In this document: positions 36,764-46,048 of the stretch, piece after piece | Numbering within the stretch: position 1 is the stretch's first letter | Layout of the letters: each line of letters begins with the position of its first letter | From: Psychrobacter sp. JCM 18902 | Lineage (GTDB): Bacteria; Pseudomonadota; Gammaproteobacteria; Pseudomonadales; Moraxellaceae | Assembly (NCBI RefSeq): GCF_904846615.1 | Contig: NZ_CAJHBK010000001.1 | Span: 3,100,001-3,164,000, forward strand | DNA length: 64,000 nucleotides | Direction of reading: 5' to 3' | Translations under genes and position numbers: made by a program | The notes under the pieces: model-generated | The model's database searches: none | Told to the model about the DNA's origin: nothing | The model's input: only the letters and a program-made list of their open reading frames with translations

Positions 36764-37497
36764 TAGTTGGGCATTCCTTTTAGTTGTAATTAATAATAAG
36801 GCTCAAATATAAGTTAATAATTCCATGCAGCTCTGATGTAATAATGGATCATGCAACGATACTAAATAATGTGTCGCGAGTTTTTTGTAGCCAGTTTCTT
36901 GGAGACCATCGAGTCTGCTTAGAATTTTTCTTCGTTAAGCGGCAGTTTGACTGTCTTGTCTGAACGACCTGCTCATATGAATGACTTAAAAATAGAGTGC
37001 TGACGCTACATCATAGTTAACTGATTATAAATCTGATACGATGTCAATATCGCATAATGAACTACGTGTAGTGTTTTCGGTTGTTTCTAATATGTCTTAA
37101 TTACATTAAGCTGTTAAGAGCCTTATTCTACCAGTCATCGATAAAAATTTCATCCTTTCTATACAAACACTGCCTGCTAATATTCGTCATAAAACGATGA
37201 ATAATACAATCATTATTCAAAAAACTGCCAGTCATATCATAGATATGAGTCGTGACTAAGTGATTCTTACTCTTCTGTCAGACATGAGCTGACAAACCAA
37301 ATTATCTATGTTTTTAGAGATGATTTTACTGGGGTAGCTTTTATTATCGAGAGCGCATTGTTACCTATTTTATTCGTAATATCTGAAAATTATGAGAGCA
37401 TAATTGTGACAGAGTTTGAGTAGAATTTTGCTAGGCTAGTCATATACGAAACAAGGTATAAAAAACTACGCCCATATAAAAATAAATAGTGAGTATT
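36764..37497. other. Long intergenic region upstream of the FemAB-like gene
   Basis: 734 bp, AT-rich, between divergent genes. It holds a perfect 7-bp inverted repeat TCATATC-ATA-GATATGA (37232-37248), a possible operator. No coding frame with a ribosome-binding site, RNA gene or terminator was recognised. Confidence 0.4.
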
Positions 37498-38856
37498 ATG
37501 AGTTTACAATATGCATTACTCAATGACACCAGCTGGCAGAGTCAAACAGACTGGCAAACCCCCGATACCCCTTTTATGTCGTTTGCTTTTTGGCAAGCGT
37601 TAGCTGACACTGGCGCGATTGGTGAGCAGGCAGGCTGGTTGCCGATATTTGTGTTGGTACATCGGGTCGCAGATAGTCAAAGCGACAGCTCGATAGACTA
37701 TGCTGACCATAGCGAAAACTATTCTGCGATTAACGAAGCTGCGCAAACAGTCGCGCATCCTGTGGCGGTGTTGCCAATATTCCTCAAAGGTCATCATCGT
37801 GGCGAGTTTGTGTTTGATCATTCATGGGCAGAAGCCTATGCGCGTTATGGTGTGGATTATTATCCAAGGCTGGTTACCAGCGTGCCCTATACACCGATTA
37901 CGGGTCAGCGGCTTTGGTTGGCAAAAGGTGAGACGTTAACCACCGATATCATAAAGACAGCTATCGCAGGCGTCGATGATATTGCTCAGCAAGTAGGTGC
38001 CTCAAGCTGGCACGGATTATTCATTACGCCTGAATTGGCTACAATTGCCACGGCATCTATGCCTACTGATATTGATGTAGCGCATTTGCTAGCCGCTCAA
38101 GATAATGGTTTAGAATCAACCGCAATTGACATGCCCATACTGGAACGTCAAGGCTGCCAGTTCTTATGGCAAAATAAAGACTTGCTACAAGACTGCCAAC
38201 CGTTTGCTGATTTTGAAGCATTCTTAGCGACGCTAAAAGCCAAAAAACGCAAAACCATCCGTGCTGAGCGTCGTAAGGTCGCCGAGCAAGGCATCATCTG
38301 CCAACGTAAATGCGGTGCCGCTATTACTGACGAGGACTGGAAAGCCTTTTATCATTGTTATGTGATGACCTATGCAGTACGTGGACAACAGCCTTATTTG
38401 ACGATAGATTTTTTTATGGCACTGGCAGTGACTATATCTGAGCACTTAATGCTCGCACAAGCGTTAGATGCCTCTGGAGAAATTATCGCCAGTAGCTTGT
38501 TTTTATACGATGATCGCCATAGCGAAAATGCCACTCTTTATGGTCGCTATTGGGGAGCACTGGGTGAGTACGACAGCTTACACTTTGAGCTGTGTTATTA
38601 TCAAGGTATTGAGTTTGCCGTCAAGCAAGGGCTTAAGTATTTTGATCCGGGTACGCAAGGGGAGCATAAGCTGGTTCGTGGTTTTATTCCAACGACGACA
38701 CACTCTATCCACCGTATTTATGACTCACGTTTTGTGCCAGCTATCGCCAATTTTTGCGCCCAAGACCGTGCGCACATGGCGCAGTATCGTCAGCAAGCGT
38801 TTGAGGCATTGCCCTTTAATGCGGATAATATGCCAGCCTTTGATACCAATCAATAG
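37498..38856 (+). CDS. FemAB/GNAT-like acyltransferase family protein (DUF482)
   Basis: A 452-residue protein of the FemAB-like (DUF482, PF04339) group with a GNAT fold. It is often annotated as involved in peptidoglycan biosynthesis or recognition, but its substrate is unknown. Family segments are TPFMSFAFWQALADTGAIGEQ near the start, LPIFLKGHHRGEFVFDHSWAEAY, TPITGQRLW, FLATLKAKKRKTIRAERRKV, and the C-terminal FDPGTQGEHKLVRGFIP. The GTG at 37489 is an alternative start; neither has a strong ribosome-binding site. ubiC follows after 60 bp and may be cotranscribed. Confidence 0.85.
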   Translation: MSLQYALLNDTSWQSQTDWQTPDTPFMSFAFWQALADTGAIGEQAGWLPIFVLVHRVADSQSDSSIDYADHSENYSAINEAAQTVAHPVAVLPIFLKGHHRGEFVFDHSWAEAYARYGVDYYPRLVTSVPYTPITGQRLWLAKGETLTTDIIKTAIAGVDDIAQQVGASSWHGLFITPELATIATASMPTDIDVAHLLAAQDNGLESTAIDMPILERQGCQFLWQNKDLLQDCQPFADFEAFLATLKAKKRKTIRAERRKVAEQGIICQRKCGAAITDEDWKAFYHCYVMTYAVRGQQPYLTIDFFMALAVTISEHLMLAQALDASGEIIASSLFLYDDRHSENATLYGRYWGALGEYDSLHFELCYYQGIEFAVKQGLKYFDPGTQGEHKLVRGFIPTTTHSIHRIYDSRFVPAIANFCAQDRAHMAQYRQQAFEALPFNADNMPAFDTNQ

Positions 38857-38916
38857 GCTTTGCTTAATACGCCTAACGCTTTTTTTTTATTATTATGTCA
38901 CTATTAGCCGTTAACT

Positions 38917-39435
38917 ATGTCCAGTACTCCTTTTATTTGTCTTACCCATTTGTCTCCTCCTAGTGAGCTACTCTCGTGGCTCAATGTCGCAGGCTCTCTC
39001 ACGGCGGTGTTGGAAGTGAAAGCAGGGCAGCCCTTGCGCGTGGAGCGTAGCTTTGAGGGCTACCGATTGCTGTCATTGGCACAAAAAAAACAATTGAATG
39101 TCACAGGTGCCATGCTGAATCGTCCCATGCTAGCATGGGTGCGTGAAGCGCAACTATATGGTAATGACGCACGCCCGTGGGTGGCCGCGCAAAGTATCTT
39201 TCCGTTACCCAGTCTCAAAGGTCACGCCCGCCGTCTACAGCAGCTAAAAGGCACACCCATTGGTTATGTGTTATTTAAACGCAGCCGGACTTTGCCCAAT
39301 CAGCGTTTTATCCAACAGACTGCTGAAGGTTGGCAACGGCAAACACGTTATGATTGGTATGGTCGCCAGCTGCTGATCAGCGAAACTTTTTTGCCAGCAT
39401 TTGTCGCTACTGACAGTCAAATATCCGTTAAGTAG
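38917..39435 (+). CDS. ubiC: Chorismate lyase
   Basis: UbiC removes pyruvate from chorismate to give 4-hydroxybenzoate, the first committed step of ubiquinone synthesis. The 172-residue protein shows WVREAQLYGNDARPWVAAQS with the active-site Arg, then IGYVLFKRSRTLPN and GRQLLISETFLPAFV with the product-binding Glu. It matches E. coli UbiC (165) in spacing. ubiA, the frequent neighbour, is absent from this stretch. It probably shares a transcript with the preceding gene. Confidence 0.9.
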   Translation: MSSTPFICLTHLSPPSELLSWLNVAGSLTAVLEVKAGQPLRVERSFEGYRLLSLAQKKQLNVTGAMLNRPMLAWVREAQLYGNDARPWVAAQSIFPLPSLKGHARRLQQLKGTPIGYVLFKRSRTLPNQRFIQQTAEGWQRQTRYDWYGRQLLISETFLPAFVATDSQISVK

Positions 39436-39878
39436 CCAATCAATAGCTAAATGTCGCTACTAATCTGCTGACCAACAACAGGTTAGGAGCAATATGATAG
39501 CGGTAAACCATTTATTTTATTGGCTATTTATCTGCGTTATATCACCATTTAATTCACTCAGCTTACAGTGAGGTTTTTTTGCGCTCACCGCACAAATTTT
39601 CATGTTACACTTAATGTTTAGCGATGATTTTGATGCCAGCGCGTATCGAGTTTATTGCCGAATTGGACAAGTTAATGACAGGCCTATTGCCTCTGCTTAC
39701 TCCTACTTATCTTTGCTAATAGACTCAATTCACAATAATGGTCATACCATAAAACTGAGCGTAAAAGTACCGCTGGTACTTTGAGCGACGTTGACACAGT
39801 AATTGTTTTATTGTGGGCAGCCTATAAGCTTCTTTTCAACGACATTTTTCAATGACAGTCACTACCTAGGACATCACT
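39436..39878. other. ubiC-glyA intergenic region and glyA leader
   Basis: 443 bp. A weak hairpin plus T run (about 39556-39580) may terminate ubiC. A perfect 8-bp stem AAAGTACC-GCT-GGTACTTT lies at 39764-39782, 97 bp before glyA. I looked for glycine- or SAM-riboswitch-like cores and did not recognise one. A 60-codon open frame here has no ribosome-binding site. Confidence 0.45.
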
Positions 39879-41135
39879 ATGTTTAAAGATATTTCTATCA
39901 AAGATTTTGATCCAGTACTTGCTGAAGCGATGGCTGCAGAAAGCGTTCGTCAAGAAAACCATATCGAATTGATTGCGTCTGAAAACTACTGCTCGCAAGC
40001 AGTGATGGAAGCGCAAGGCACAGATCTAACCAACAAATACGCTGAAGGCTATCCTGGCAAGCGTTACTATGGTGGTTGTGAGCATGTAGACGTTGTAGAG
40101 CAATTGGCGATTGATCGTGCAAAAGAGTTGTTCGGTGCTGAGTACGTCAACGTCCAGCCACATTCTGGTAGCCAAGCAAACTCTGCCGTATTTTTAGCGT
40201 TACTTGAAGCAAATGACACCGTACTAGGCATGAGCTTAGACGCAGGTGGTCACTTGACTCACGGCGCACACATTAACTTTTCAGGTCTGAACTACAATGC
40301 CGTACAGTACGGCTTGGTCGAAGGCACTGGTCTTATCGATTATGACCAAGTTGAAAGTTTGGCAAAAGAGCATAAGCCTAAAATGATTATTGCTGGTTTT
40401 TCAGCGTATTCACAGGTAGTCGATTGGGCACGTTTCCGTGAAATTGCTGATGAAGTTGGCGCTTATTTGCTAGTAGATATGGCGCACGTTGCTGGTCTAG
40501 TTGCTGGTGGTGTTTATCCAAACCCAGTACCTTTCGCTGATGTGGTTACAACGACCACGCACAAAACCTTACGTGGCCCACGTTCAGGCATGATTTTGGC
40601 GCGTGATGAAGTACTTGCTAAAAAGCTTAATTCTGCCGTATTCCCAGGTAACCAAGGTGGTCCGTTGATGCATGTCATCGCGGCAAAAGCGGTTTGCTTT
40701 AAAGAAGCGTTAGAAGATAACTTTTCTACTTATCAGCAGCAAGTGGTTAAAAACGCTAAAGCGATGGCAAAAGTGGTTCAAGACCGCGGCTATGAAATTA
40801 TCTCTGGCGGTACTGAAAACCATCTCATGCTGATCAGCCTAGTTAAGCAAGAAATGACGGGTAAAGAAGCGGACAAATGGCTTGGCGATGCGCATATTAC
40901 TGTGAATAAAAACGCCGTACCAAATGATCCAAAATCTCCGTTCGTGACGTCTGGTATTCGTATCGGTACGCCAGCAATCACTACTCGCGGCTTCAACGAA
41001 GCGCAAGCGGGTGATTTGGCAGGTTGGATTTGTGATGTACTAGATAGCCGTGGTGATGAAGCCGTCGCTACAGAAGTACGCGGTAAAGTAGAAGCGATCT
41101 GCAAAGAGCTACCAGTTTACGAAAAAAATCAGTAA
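39879..41135 (+). CDS. glyA: Serine hydroxymethyltransferase
   Basis: GlyA interconverts serine and glycine using tetrahydrofolate and PLP and is the main source of one-carbon units. The 418-residue protein has [36 protein letters not shown], the PLP-binding lysine in [16 protein letters not shown] (Lys229), and [18 protein letters not shown] near the C-terminus. All conserved catalytic blocks are present. It appears monocistronic, with a good terminator after it. Confidence 0.98.
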   Translation: MFKDISIKDFDPVLAEAMAAESVRQENHIELIASENYCSQAVMEAQGTDLTNKYAEGYPGKRYYGGCEHVDVVEQLAIDRAKELFGAEYVNVQPHSGSQANSAVFLALLEANDTVLGMSLDAGGHLTHGAHINFSGLNYNAVQYGLVEGTGLIDYDQVESLAKEHKPKMIIAGFSAYSQVVDWARFREIADEVGAYLLVDMAHVAGLVAGGVYPNPVPFADVVTTTTHKTLRGPRSGMILARDEVLAKKLNSAVFPGNQGGPLMHVIAAKAVCFKEALEDNFSTYQQQVVKNAKAMAKVVQDRGYEIISGGTENHLMLISLVKQEMTGKEADKWLGDAHITVNKNAVPNDPKSPFVTSGIRIGTPAITTRGFNEAQAGDLAGWICDVLDSRGDEAVATEVRGKVEAICKELPVYEKNQ

Positions 41136-41167
41136 GTCTTAACTGACTCTTTTTGAGAGCTGTATAA

Positions 41168-41202
41168 CAAAAACCGCTTAGCTTTTGCTAGGCGGTTTTT
41201 TT
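41168..41202 (+). terminator. Terminator of glyA
   Basis: AAAACCGCTTAGC-TTTT-GCTAGGCGGTTTT stem with one wobble and a T run. Confidence 0.87.
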
Positions 41203-41221
41203 GTGTCATAGAAAATAGTAG

Positions 41222-41470
41222 CTAATCCTTCTTCAGCGCATGACTGTCTTCTAATATACCCATAAACCTCTCATATAACCAAGGCTCAGCATCATCGATG
41301 GCTTGGTTATATATTTTAGAGCCAATCAAGTCCACTATAAAATCGAATAAGAACTTGGCAGGCAAATTACCGATATCCAAATCAAACTCTTCGCTCATAT
41401 AATCTCTCAAATTATCTAACAGCGCTTCTTCCTCTTCTTTCGATAACTTGATAAGTTTGTCTTTACTCAT
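41222..41470 (-). CDS. DUF2164 family protein
   Basis: An 82-residue acidic protein of the DUF2164 family, of unknown function. Characteristic features are the start IKLSKEEEEALLDNLRDYMS, then EEFDLDIGNLPAKFLFDFIVDLIGSKIYNQAIDDA, which carries the family's (D/E)IG...FLLDF...IG...YNQ..DA pattern. Small, soluble, no signal peptide. It lies alone between glyA and gltS. Confidence 0.87.
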   Translation of the reverse strand: MSKDKLIKLSKEEEEALLDNLRDYMSEEFDLDIGNLPAKFLFDFIVDLIGSKIYNQAIDDAEPWLYERFMGILEDSHALKKD

Positions 41471-41546
41471 ATCATTCTCTCAATACTAGGTAATGATCTA
41501 GCTTAGTTCAATCATATCTTTATAGGAAGGTTGAATAACCAATAAA

Positions 41547-41578
41547 AAGGCTGGGTTACGATAGCGTAGCCCAGCCTT
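41547..41578 (-). terminator. Terminator of gltS
   Basis: AAGGCTGGGTTACG-ATAG-CGTAGCCCAGCCTT; on the minus strand it is followed by TTTT, matching the gltS end at 41612. Confidence 0.85.
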
Positions 41579-41611
41579 ATTCAGGTTAATTCGACTTTAT
41601 TGCTTATCAAA

Positions 41612-42886
41612 TTACATAAACGGCAGTTTAGTAAATATCTGCAAGATCGTCGCGTTGACGATATCGACAAAGAATGCACCAACCATTGGCACAATCAAAA
41701 ACGCCTTAGGCGAAGGCAGATAGCGATCCGTGACCGCCTGCATATTGGCAATCGCCGTAGGCGTCGCACCCATACCGAAACCACAATGTCCAGCTGACAA
41801 GACCGCTGCATCATAGTCTTTACCCATCACCTTAAAGGTTATGAAATAGACATAAACAACCATAATGACCGTCTGTACCAGTAAGATAATCAACACAGGG
41901 CCTGCCAAATCAGTCAGCTGCCATAGCTTCAATGACAGCAGCGCCATGGCTAAGAACAGACTCAAAGAAGCGTTACCAAATACGTCGATAGAGCGATCAA
42001 ACATATCAAAATTAAAGATAGTGGTTAAGACATTACGAATAATCACACCACCTGCCAACGCCCAAACGAAGGTAGGTAGCTCAAACCACGTGCCTTGGGC
42101 AACAAGCGTCATGACATCGGCGAAGGCCAACGCTGCGGCAAACAATGCCAATGTCTCAATAGTAGAAGAGGCCGTGATAAAGCGCATGCTGTCAGGTCTT
42201 TCGAAAATTTCTTTATTGCTACTCGCTGAATCTTCATCATGTTTGGTGCTATAAAGCGACTGCGCACCAGCGACTTTTTCGATGTCACTAGGATTGGGAT
42301 TGGCGGGTGTTGGTTTTAACCCCAGCTTTTGAATCAGGCGACGGGCAACAGGACCACCAATGATACCGCCAGCGACTAAGCCATAAGTAGCAACGGCGAT
42401 ACCAAGCGTCGTTGCCCCGACCACACCGTAATCTTGCTCCAAGGTGATACCCCAAGCGCCTGCCGTACCGTGACCACCAGTCAGGGCGATAGAACCTGTC
42501 ACTAATCCAAGTAGTGGATCAAGTCCCAACGCGCTTGCCATGGCCACACCAACGACATCTTGCAAGACGATAAAAACGGACACAACGATGGTAAAAATCA
42601 ACAATGGCGTACCACCAGCTTTGAGTCTACTAAAATCAGCGCTCAAACCAATAGAGGCAAAAAACATCAGCATGGTCGCCGTCTGTAATCCTTGATGAAA
42701 GTTAAAACTATATCCCCAAATGATATTTAGAATATAGACCACTATTGCCGCGACCAAACCACCAGCAACAGGTTCTGGAATGTTAAAATCTTCTAAGAAT
42801 TTAATTTTCTTGACCAAAAAGCGCCCAAGCAGCAGCACTAGAGTGGCTAGTATCAGCGTGTAATAGCCGTTTAGGGTAATTTCCAT
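41612..42886 (-). CDS. gltS: Sodium/glutamate symporter
   Basis: GltS imports glutamate with Na+ across the inner membrane. The 424-residue protein has about ten membrane segments and two reentrant loops; TGSIALTGGHGTAGAWG and the related SAGHCGFGMGATPTAIANM are the paired pore-loop signatures of the ESS family. NIPEPVAGGLVAA near the N-terminus is also typical. It is slightly longer than E. coli GltS (401) because of a central cytoplasmic loop (about 195-235). It is one of several acidic-amino-acid uptake systems here. Confidence 0.96.
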   Translation of the reverse strand: MEITLNGYYTLILATLVLLLGRFLVKKIKFLEDFNIPEPVAGGLVAAIVVYILNIIWGYSFNFHQGLQTATMLMFFASIGLSADFSRLKAGGTPLLIFTIVVSVFIVLQDVVGVAMASALGLDPLLGLVTGSIALTGGHGTAGAWGITLEQDYGVVGATTLGIAVATYGLVAGGIIGGPVARRLIQKLGLKPTPANPNPSDIEKVAGAQSLYSTKHDEDSASSNKEIFERPDSMRFITASSTIETLALFAAALAFADVMTLVAQGTWFELPTFVWALAGGVIIRNVLTTIFNFDMFDRSIDVFGNASLSLFLAMALLSLKLWQLTDLAGPVLIILLVQTVIMVVYVYFITFKVMGKDYDAAVLSAGHCGFGMGATPTAIANMQAVTDRYLPSPKAFLIVPMVGAFFVDIVNATILQIFTKLPFM

Positions 42887-42914
42887 ATATTAATCCTTTC
42901 TATAAAAATAAATT

Positions 42915-42958
42915 AACCTGAATTCGGGATAAATATGGTTTTATCTCGAATTCAGGTT
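42915..42958. repeat. Long inverted repeat between gltS and the barstar gene
   Basis: AACCTGAATTCG(G)GATAAA...TTTATC(T)CGAATTCAGGTT: 19-bp arms with one G-T wobble around a short loop. It may end the barstar-RNase transcript, though its minus-strand T tract is broken by A residues. Confidence 0.7.
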
Positions 42959-42975
42959 TGTGTGGTGATTGGCGA

Positions 42976-43344
42976 CTAGGCATCATCCACGGACGGCATA
43001 ATAACCCATAATTGCGGCTTGCCAAAATCTCTGTAGGCATCTTCAATGATGCTTTTGAAAACATTAAAATCTTCAGTGTTTATTTTTTTCACCGCTGTTA
43101 GATCCAGCATCAGGTGAGTCACTTCGCTGTCCGTTAAACAGTCCCATGCGCTATCCCAGTTATGTGAAAAATAGCTGGGAAAATCACAGGCATTGGCTAA
43201 GTTTGTTAATAATGTGGTTTTATTAAGTATCTCGTCTACCGGTATGTTAACAGTCTGAGTGGGCATGCTAGCATTTAGTGCTGTAGTTTTTTGGTTAATA
43301 TCTTGGTCAAAACCCAGATTAATATAGTGGATGGCTTTACTCAT
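42976..43344 (-). CDS. Barstar family ribonuclease inhibitor
   Basis: A 122-residue barstar-like protein, predicted to block a barnase/RNase Sa-type ribonuclease by occupying its active site. The hallmark is FPSYFSHNWDSAWDCLTD: Asp64 and Asp68 correspond to the barstar residues (Asp35, Asp39) that bind barnase, with Trp67 and Cys69 also conserved. A flexible N-terminus of about 30 residues precedes the fold. No signal peptide, so it is cytoplasmic. Its ATG follows the stop of the RNase-domain gene after a single base, so the two are surely cotranscribed and translationally coupled. The cognate target is inferred to be that neighbour. Confidence 0.9.
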   Translation of the reverse strand: MSKAIHYINLGFDQDINQKTTALNASMPTQTVNIPVDEILNKTTLLTNLANACDFPSYFSHNWDSAWDCLTDSEVTHLMLDLTAVKKINTEDFNVFKSIIEDAYRDFGKPQLWVIMPSVDDA

Positions 43345-43345
43345 A

Positions 43346-44116
43346 TTATTTTACGTCCAGTCTGCGAAAGCTATCATAGTGATCAACGGTTAAGTAATAC
43401 ACGGTCGGCGGATGACCACCTGTGACGATACGCCGTGCACCGCGATGTGACACGCCAGAGGTCGGCACGGTATATTCACGGTAGTAGCCTTGCGACTGCG
43501 TGGGCAATCTGCCCTCACGATTATAAAATGTCGTGCCATCTTTATGAGGATAAGGAAAAGGCCCGCCTCGTTGAATAAGGGCAATGGTATTGTCTATCTG
43601 AGCATCGCCCGTGACGCCGCTTGTCTTTGCTGGCTGTGCCTCTGATGAGGTTTGTGATACCGTCGTTGGGTCAATACTATCGGTCAAAAACCCAGACGAC
43701 AAATCACCAAAAAAGTAAACAGCGACGGCAATAAGAGCAATCACACTAAATAGGGTAGAGCCTAAGCTTCTCTTGTTTTGGTTGCCACGATGATGATGAC
43801 GATTGTCACGGGTAGTGTGTCGCGGGTTTTTGTTATTATCAGTAGGGTTGTTTCGGCTGCCAGTATTTGAATAGTGATTGGTTATATTTGAGTCTGGAGT
43901 GGCTAAAATACTCAATTCGTTGGAAGTGACTTCAGTGGCTCGTAGTTGGTTTTTATCATTACGCTCGCTATTAAAATAGACGCTTTGACCAACGGTTATC
44001 GGCTGTGATAATCGCACTTTACTCACATGGAAAAACACGTCTTCACTTTGGTTGTCTACATCGATAAAGCCATAGCCTTTATCTGAATTCCAGTGCTTGA
44101 TTTTACCACTCTGCAT
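43346..44116 (-). CDS. Cold-shock domain / membrane anchor / guanyl-specific RNase fusion protein
   Basis: A 256-residue fusion. Residues 1-65 are a cold-shock domain (RNP1 KGYGFIDV 13-20, RNP2 VFFHVS 27-32). Residues 75-117 are a hydrophilic Asn/His/Arg-rich linker, and 119-137 a single membrane helix. Residues 171-256 are an RNase Sa/barnase-type (N1/T1/U2) domain: DNTIALIQRGGPFPYP, NREGRLPTQSQGYYREYTVP, HRGARRIVTGG and DHYDSFRRL. The catalytic set appears intact: Glu214, Arg229 and His246, matching Glu54, Arg69 and His85 of RNase Sa. Positive charge before the helix predicts cytoplasmic CSD and periplasmic RNase. The downstream barstar gene supplies a likely cytoplasmic inhibitor. Could be a toxin, a nutritional RNase or an RNA-surveillance enzyme. 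Confidence 0.88.
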   Translation of the reverse strand: MQSGKIKHWNSDKGYGFIDVDNQSEDVFFHVSKVRLSQPITVGQSVYFNSERNDKNQLRATEVTSNELSILATPDSNITNHYSNTGSRNNPTDNNKNPRHTTRDNRHHHRGNQNKRSLGSTLFSVIALIAVAVYFFGDLSSGFLTDSIDPTTVSQTSSEAQPAKTSGVTGDAQIDNTIALIQRGGPFPYPHKDGTTFYNREGRLPTQSQGYYREYTVPTSGVSHRGARRIVTGGHPPTVYYLTVDHYDSFRRLDVK

Positions 44117-44213
44117 AAGCCCACTTTCCTATCGCTTGTTTCATTATCGTGCCGCATGACTTCTACCATACATATGGTTTTAATACCGCATATATAACAT
44201 ATTTGACACTACT

Positions 44214-44246
44214 AAAAAACGCCAGCAATTGAGCTGGCGTTTTTTT
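44214..44246 (-). terminator. Terminator of proA
   Basis: Perfect stem AAAAAACGCCAGC-AATTGA-GCTGGCGTTTTTT. It lies after proA (minus strand) and before the RNase-fusion gene, isolating that module. Confidence 0.88.
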
Positions 44247-44297
44247 GTGGATTATACGTTAAATGAGAGAGTGGATGATAGGCTAAGCGATAAGACG

Positions 44298-45599
44298 TTA
44301 GGCGCGAGTCTCACCATGACCATACACGATCCATTTTTGTGAGGTGAGACCTTCAAGTCCTACTGGGCCACGAGCGTGGATTTTATCGGTCGAGATGCCA
44401 ATCTCGGCACCCAATCCATACTCAAAGCCATCGGCAAAACGGCTAGAGGCGTTAATCATGACGCTCGCTGAGTCGACTTCACGGATAAAACGTTGTGACT
44501 TGGTATAGTTGTCGGTAATGATAACGTCGGTATGATGGCTGCCATGAGTGTTGATATGTTCAATGGCTTCGTCAATACCTGACAAAACTTTTACCGCTAA
44601 GATAGGCGCTAAATATTCGGTATCCCAATCCTCAGCAGTGGCCGCAGACAGATGTCCAGCAAGCTTAGCATTGTCATTTAAGATGGCTTGCGACTTGTCA
44701 TCAAGGCGCAGTTGCATCGCATCATCAGCGGCGATGATGGCTTCGGCAATCTTTGGCAATAGCTCACCCGCGACTGATTCGTCGATCAATAGCGTCTCCA
44801 TGGTATTACACGTACCGTAGCGATGGGTTTTTGCATTGACGCTGACCTTGATGGCGATTTCGGCATCCGCATCACTATCGATAAAGGTGTGGCAGTTGCC
44901 ATCTAAATGCTTGATGACAGGAACGCGAGCATCGCGGCTGATACGCTCAATCAATCCTTTGCCACCGCGTGGGACAATGACATCAACATAATCTGTCATG
45001 GTGATCAGCTCGCCGACAGCAGCACGATCTGTCGTTTGTAATACTTGCACACTGTGCTCAGACAGCCCGACTTTCTGTAGTCCTTCCAAGATACACTTGG
45101 CAATCGCTTGGTTGGATTCAAACGCTTCAGAGCCGCCGCGCAAGATAATAGCGTTGCCTGATTTTAGTGCCAATGAAGCCGCTTCTAAGGTCACGTTAGG
45201 GCGCGACTCATAAATCATACCGACTACGCCGAGCGGCACCCGCATTTTACCCAAATGAATCCCTGATGGCTGATAGGTCATGTCAGTGACTTCGCCGATA
45301 GGGTCTGGTAATGAAGCGACGTCTTTTAACCCTTGGAGCATGCCGTCAAAGCGGGCATCATTTAGCGCTAAGCGATCCAGTAAGGCTGCCTCTAAATCGT
45401 TGCTTTGTCCATTATTCATATCGATTTTATTGGCGGCCAAAATATCTGATTTGGCCTCTTTTAACACATCATGAATCGCCATTAATGCTGAGTTTTTGTC
45501 ACCAGTGTTTGCCGCAGCCAGCACACGAGAAGCCGCTCTTGCTTGTTTGCCAACAGTTTGCATATAGGCAGTAACGTCTGTGGTATTCGATTGACTCAT
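44298..45599 (-). CDS. proA: Gamma-glutamyl phosphate reductase
   Basis: ProA reduces glutamyl 5-phosphate to the semialdehyde in proline synthesis. The 433-residue aldehyde-dehydrogenase-fold protein has [40 protein letters not shown], the catalytic Cys264 in [15 protein letters not shown], and the C-terminal [29 protein letters not shown] block followed by [10 protein letters not shown]. Complete and slightly longer than E. coli ProA (417). proB is not adjacent. Confidence 0.97.
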   Translation of the reverse strand: MSQSNTTDVTAYMQTVGKQARAASRVLAAANTGDKNSALMAIHDVLKEAKSDILAANKIDMNNGQSNDLEAALLDRLALNDARFDGMLQGLKDVASLPDPIGEVTDMTYQPSGIHLGKMRVPLGVVGMIYESRPNVTLEAASLALKSGNAIILRGGSEAFESNQAIAKCILEGLQKVGLSEHSVQVLQTTDRAAVGELITMTDYVDVIVPRGGKGLIERISRDARVPVIKHLDGNCHTFIDSDADAEIAIKVSVNAKTHRYGTCNTMETLLIDESVAGELLPKIAEAIIAADDAMQLRLDDKSQAILNDNAKLAGHLSAATAEDWDTEYLAPILAVKVLSGIDEAIEHINTHGSHHTDVIITDNYTKSQRFIREVDSASVMINASSRFADGFEYGLGAEIGISTDKIHARGPVGLEGLTSQKWIVYGHGETRA

Positions 45600-46048
45600 A
45601 AATTATTTTCCTTATGTTATAAATGTTTTAAGCAAATGAAAGCGCCCAAAAAGGCGAAAATGTGGCAAAAAGATGATTTTGATACCTGTGAGGTATTATG
45701 CTATTTAACATAGAGGAGATTGAGGCGATAGTAAAGATGATTTTGTGAACAGTGCCTGCTTTACATAGCGTTTATGAGCATTGTTGTCGCGTCATTTTAC
45801 TAACTTTATCATTACTGAGTCCTTGCCATTTCATGGTACAAATATCATTTTAGAGAAAGCAAAAACGCAAGTTTGCGGTTACGTGGTTTCAACAGAACTG
45901 CGTTGTAACTACTAAGGTAGCTAGCATTAATCATACGTATAGTAGAGCTTAACGGTGCATCAGAAAGCAATTAAAGGGCAGACATTCATGTACGAATGGC
46001 TGCTCGTCAAATACAATTCAATAAATGAAATAATGATGGAGAATAAAA
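45600..46048. other. Intergenic region between proA and the acidic lipoprotein gene
   Basis: 449 bp with divergent promoters; a GGAG ribosome-binding site (ATGGAGAATAAAA) lies before the lipoprotein ATG. No RNA gene or long hairpin was recognised. Confidence 0.4.

Noticed and set aside
39602..39784. 60-codon open frame before glyA
   Set aside because: No ribosome-binding site, no recognisable domain, and it overlaps the glyA leader hairpin.
41612..44116. gltS as part of the RNase-barstar module
   Set aside because: A long inverted repeat lies between them and GltS is an ordinary housekeeping transporter; shared strand alone is not evidence of a link.
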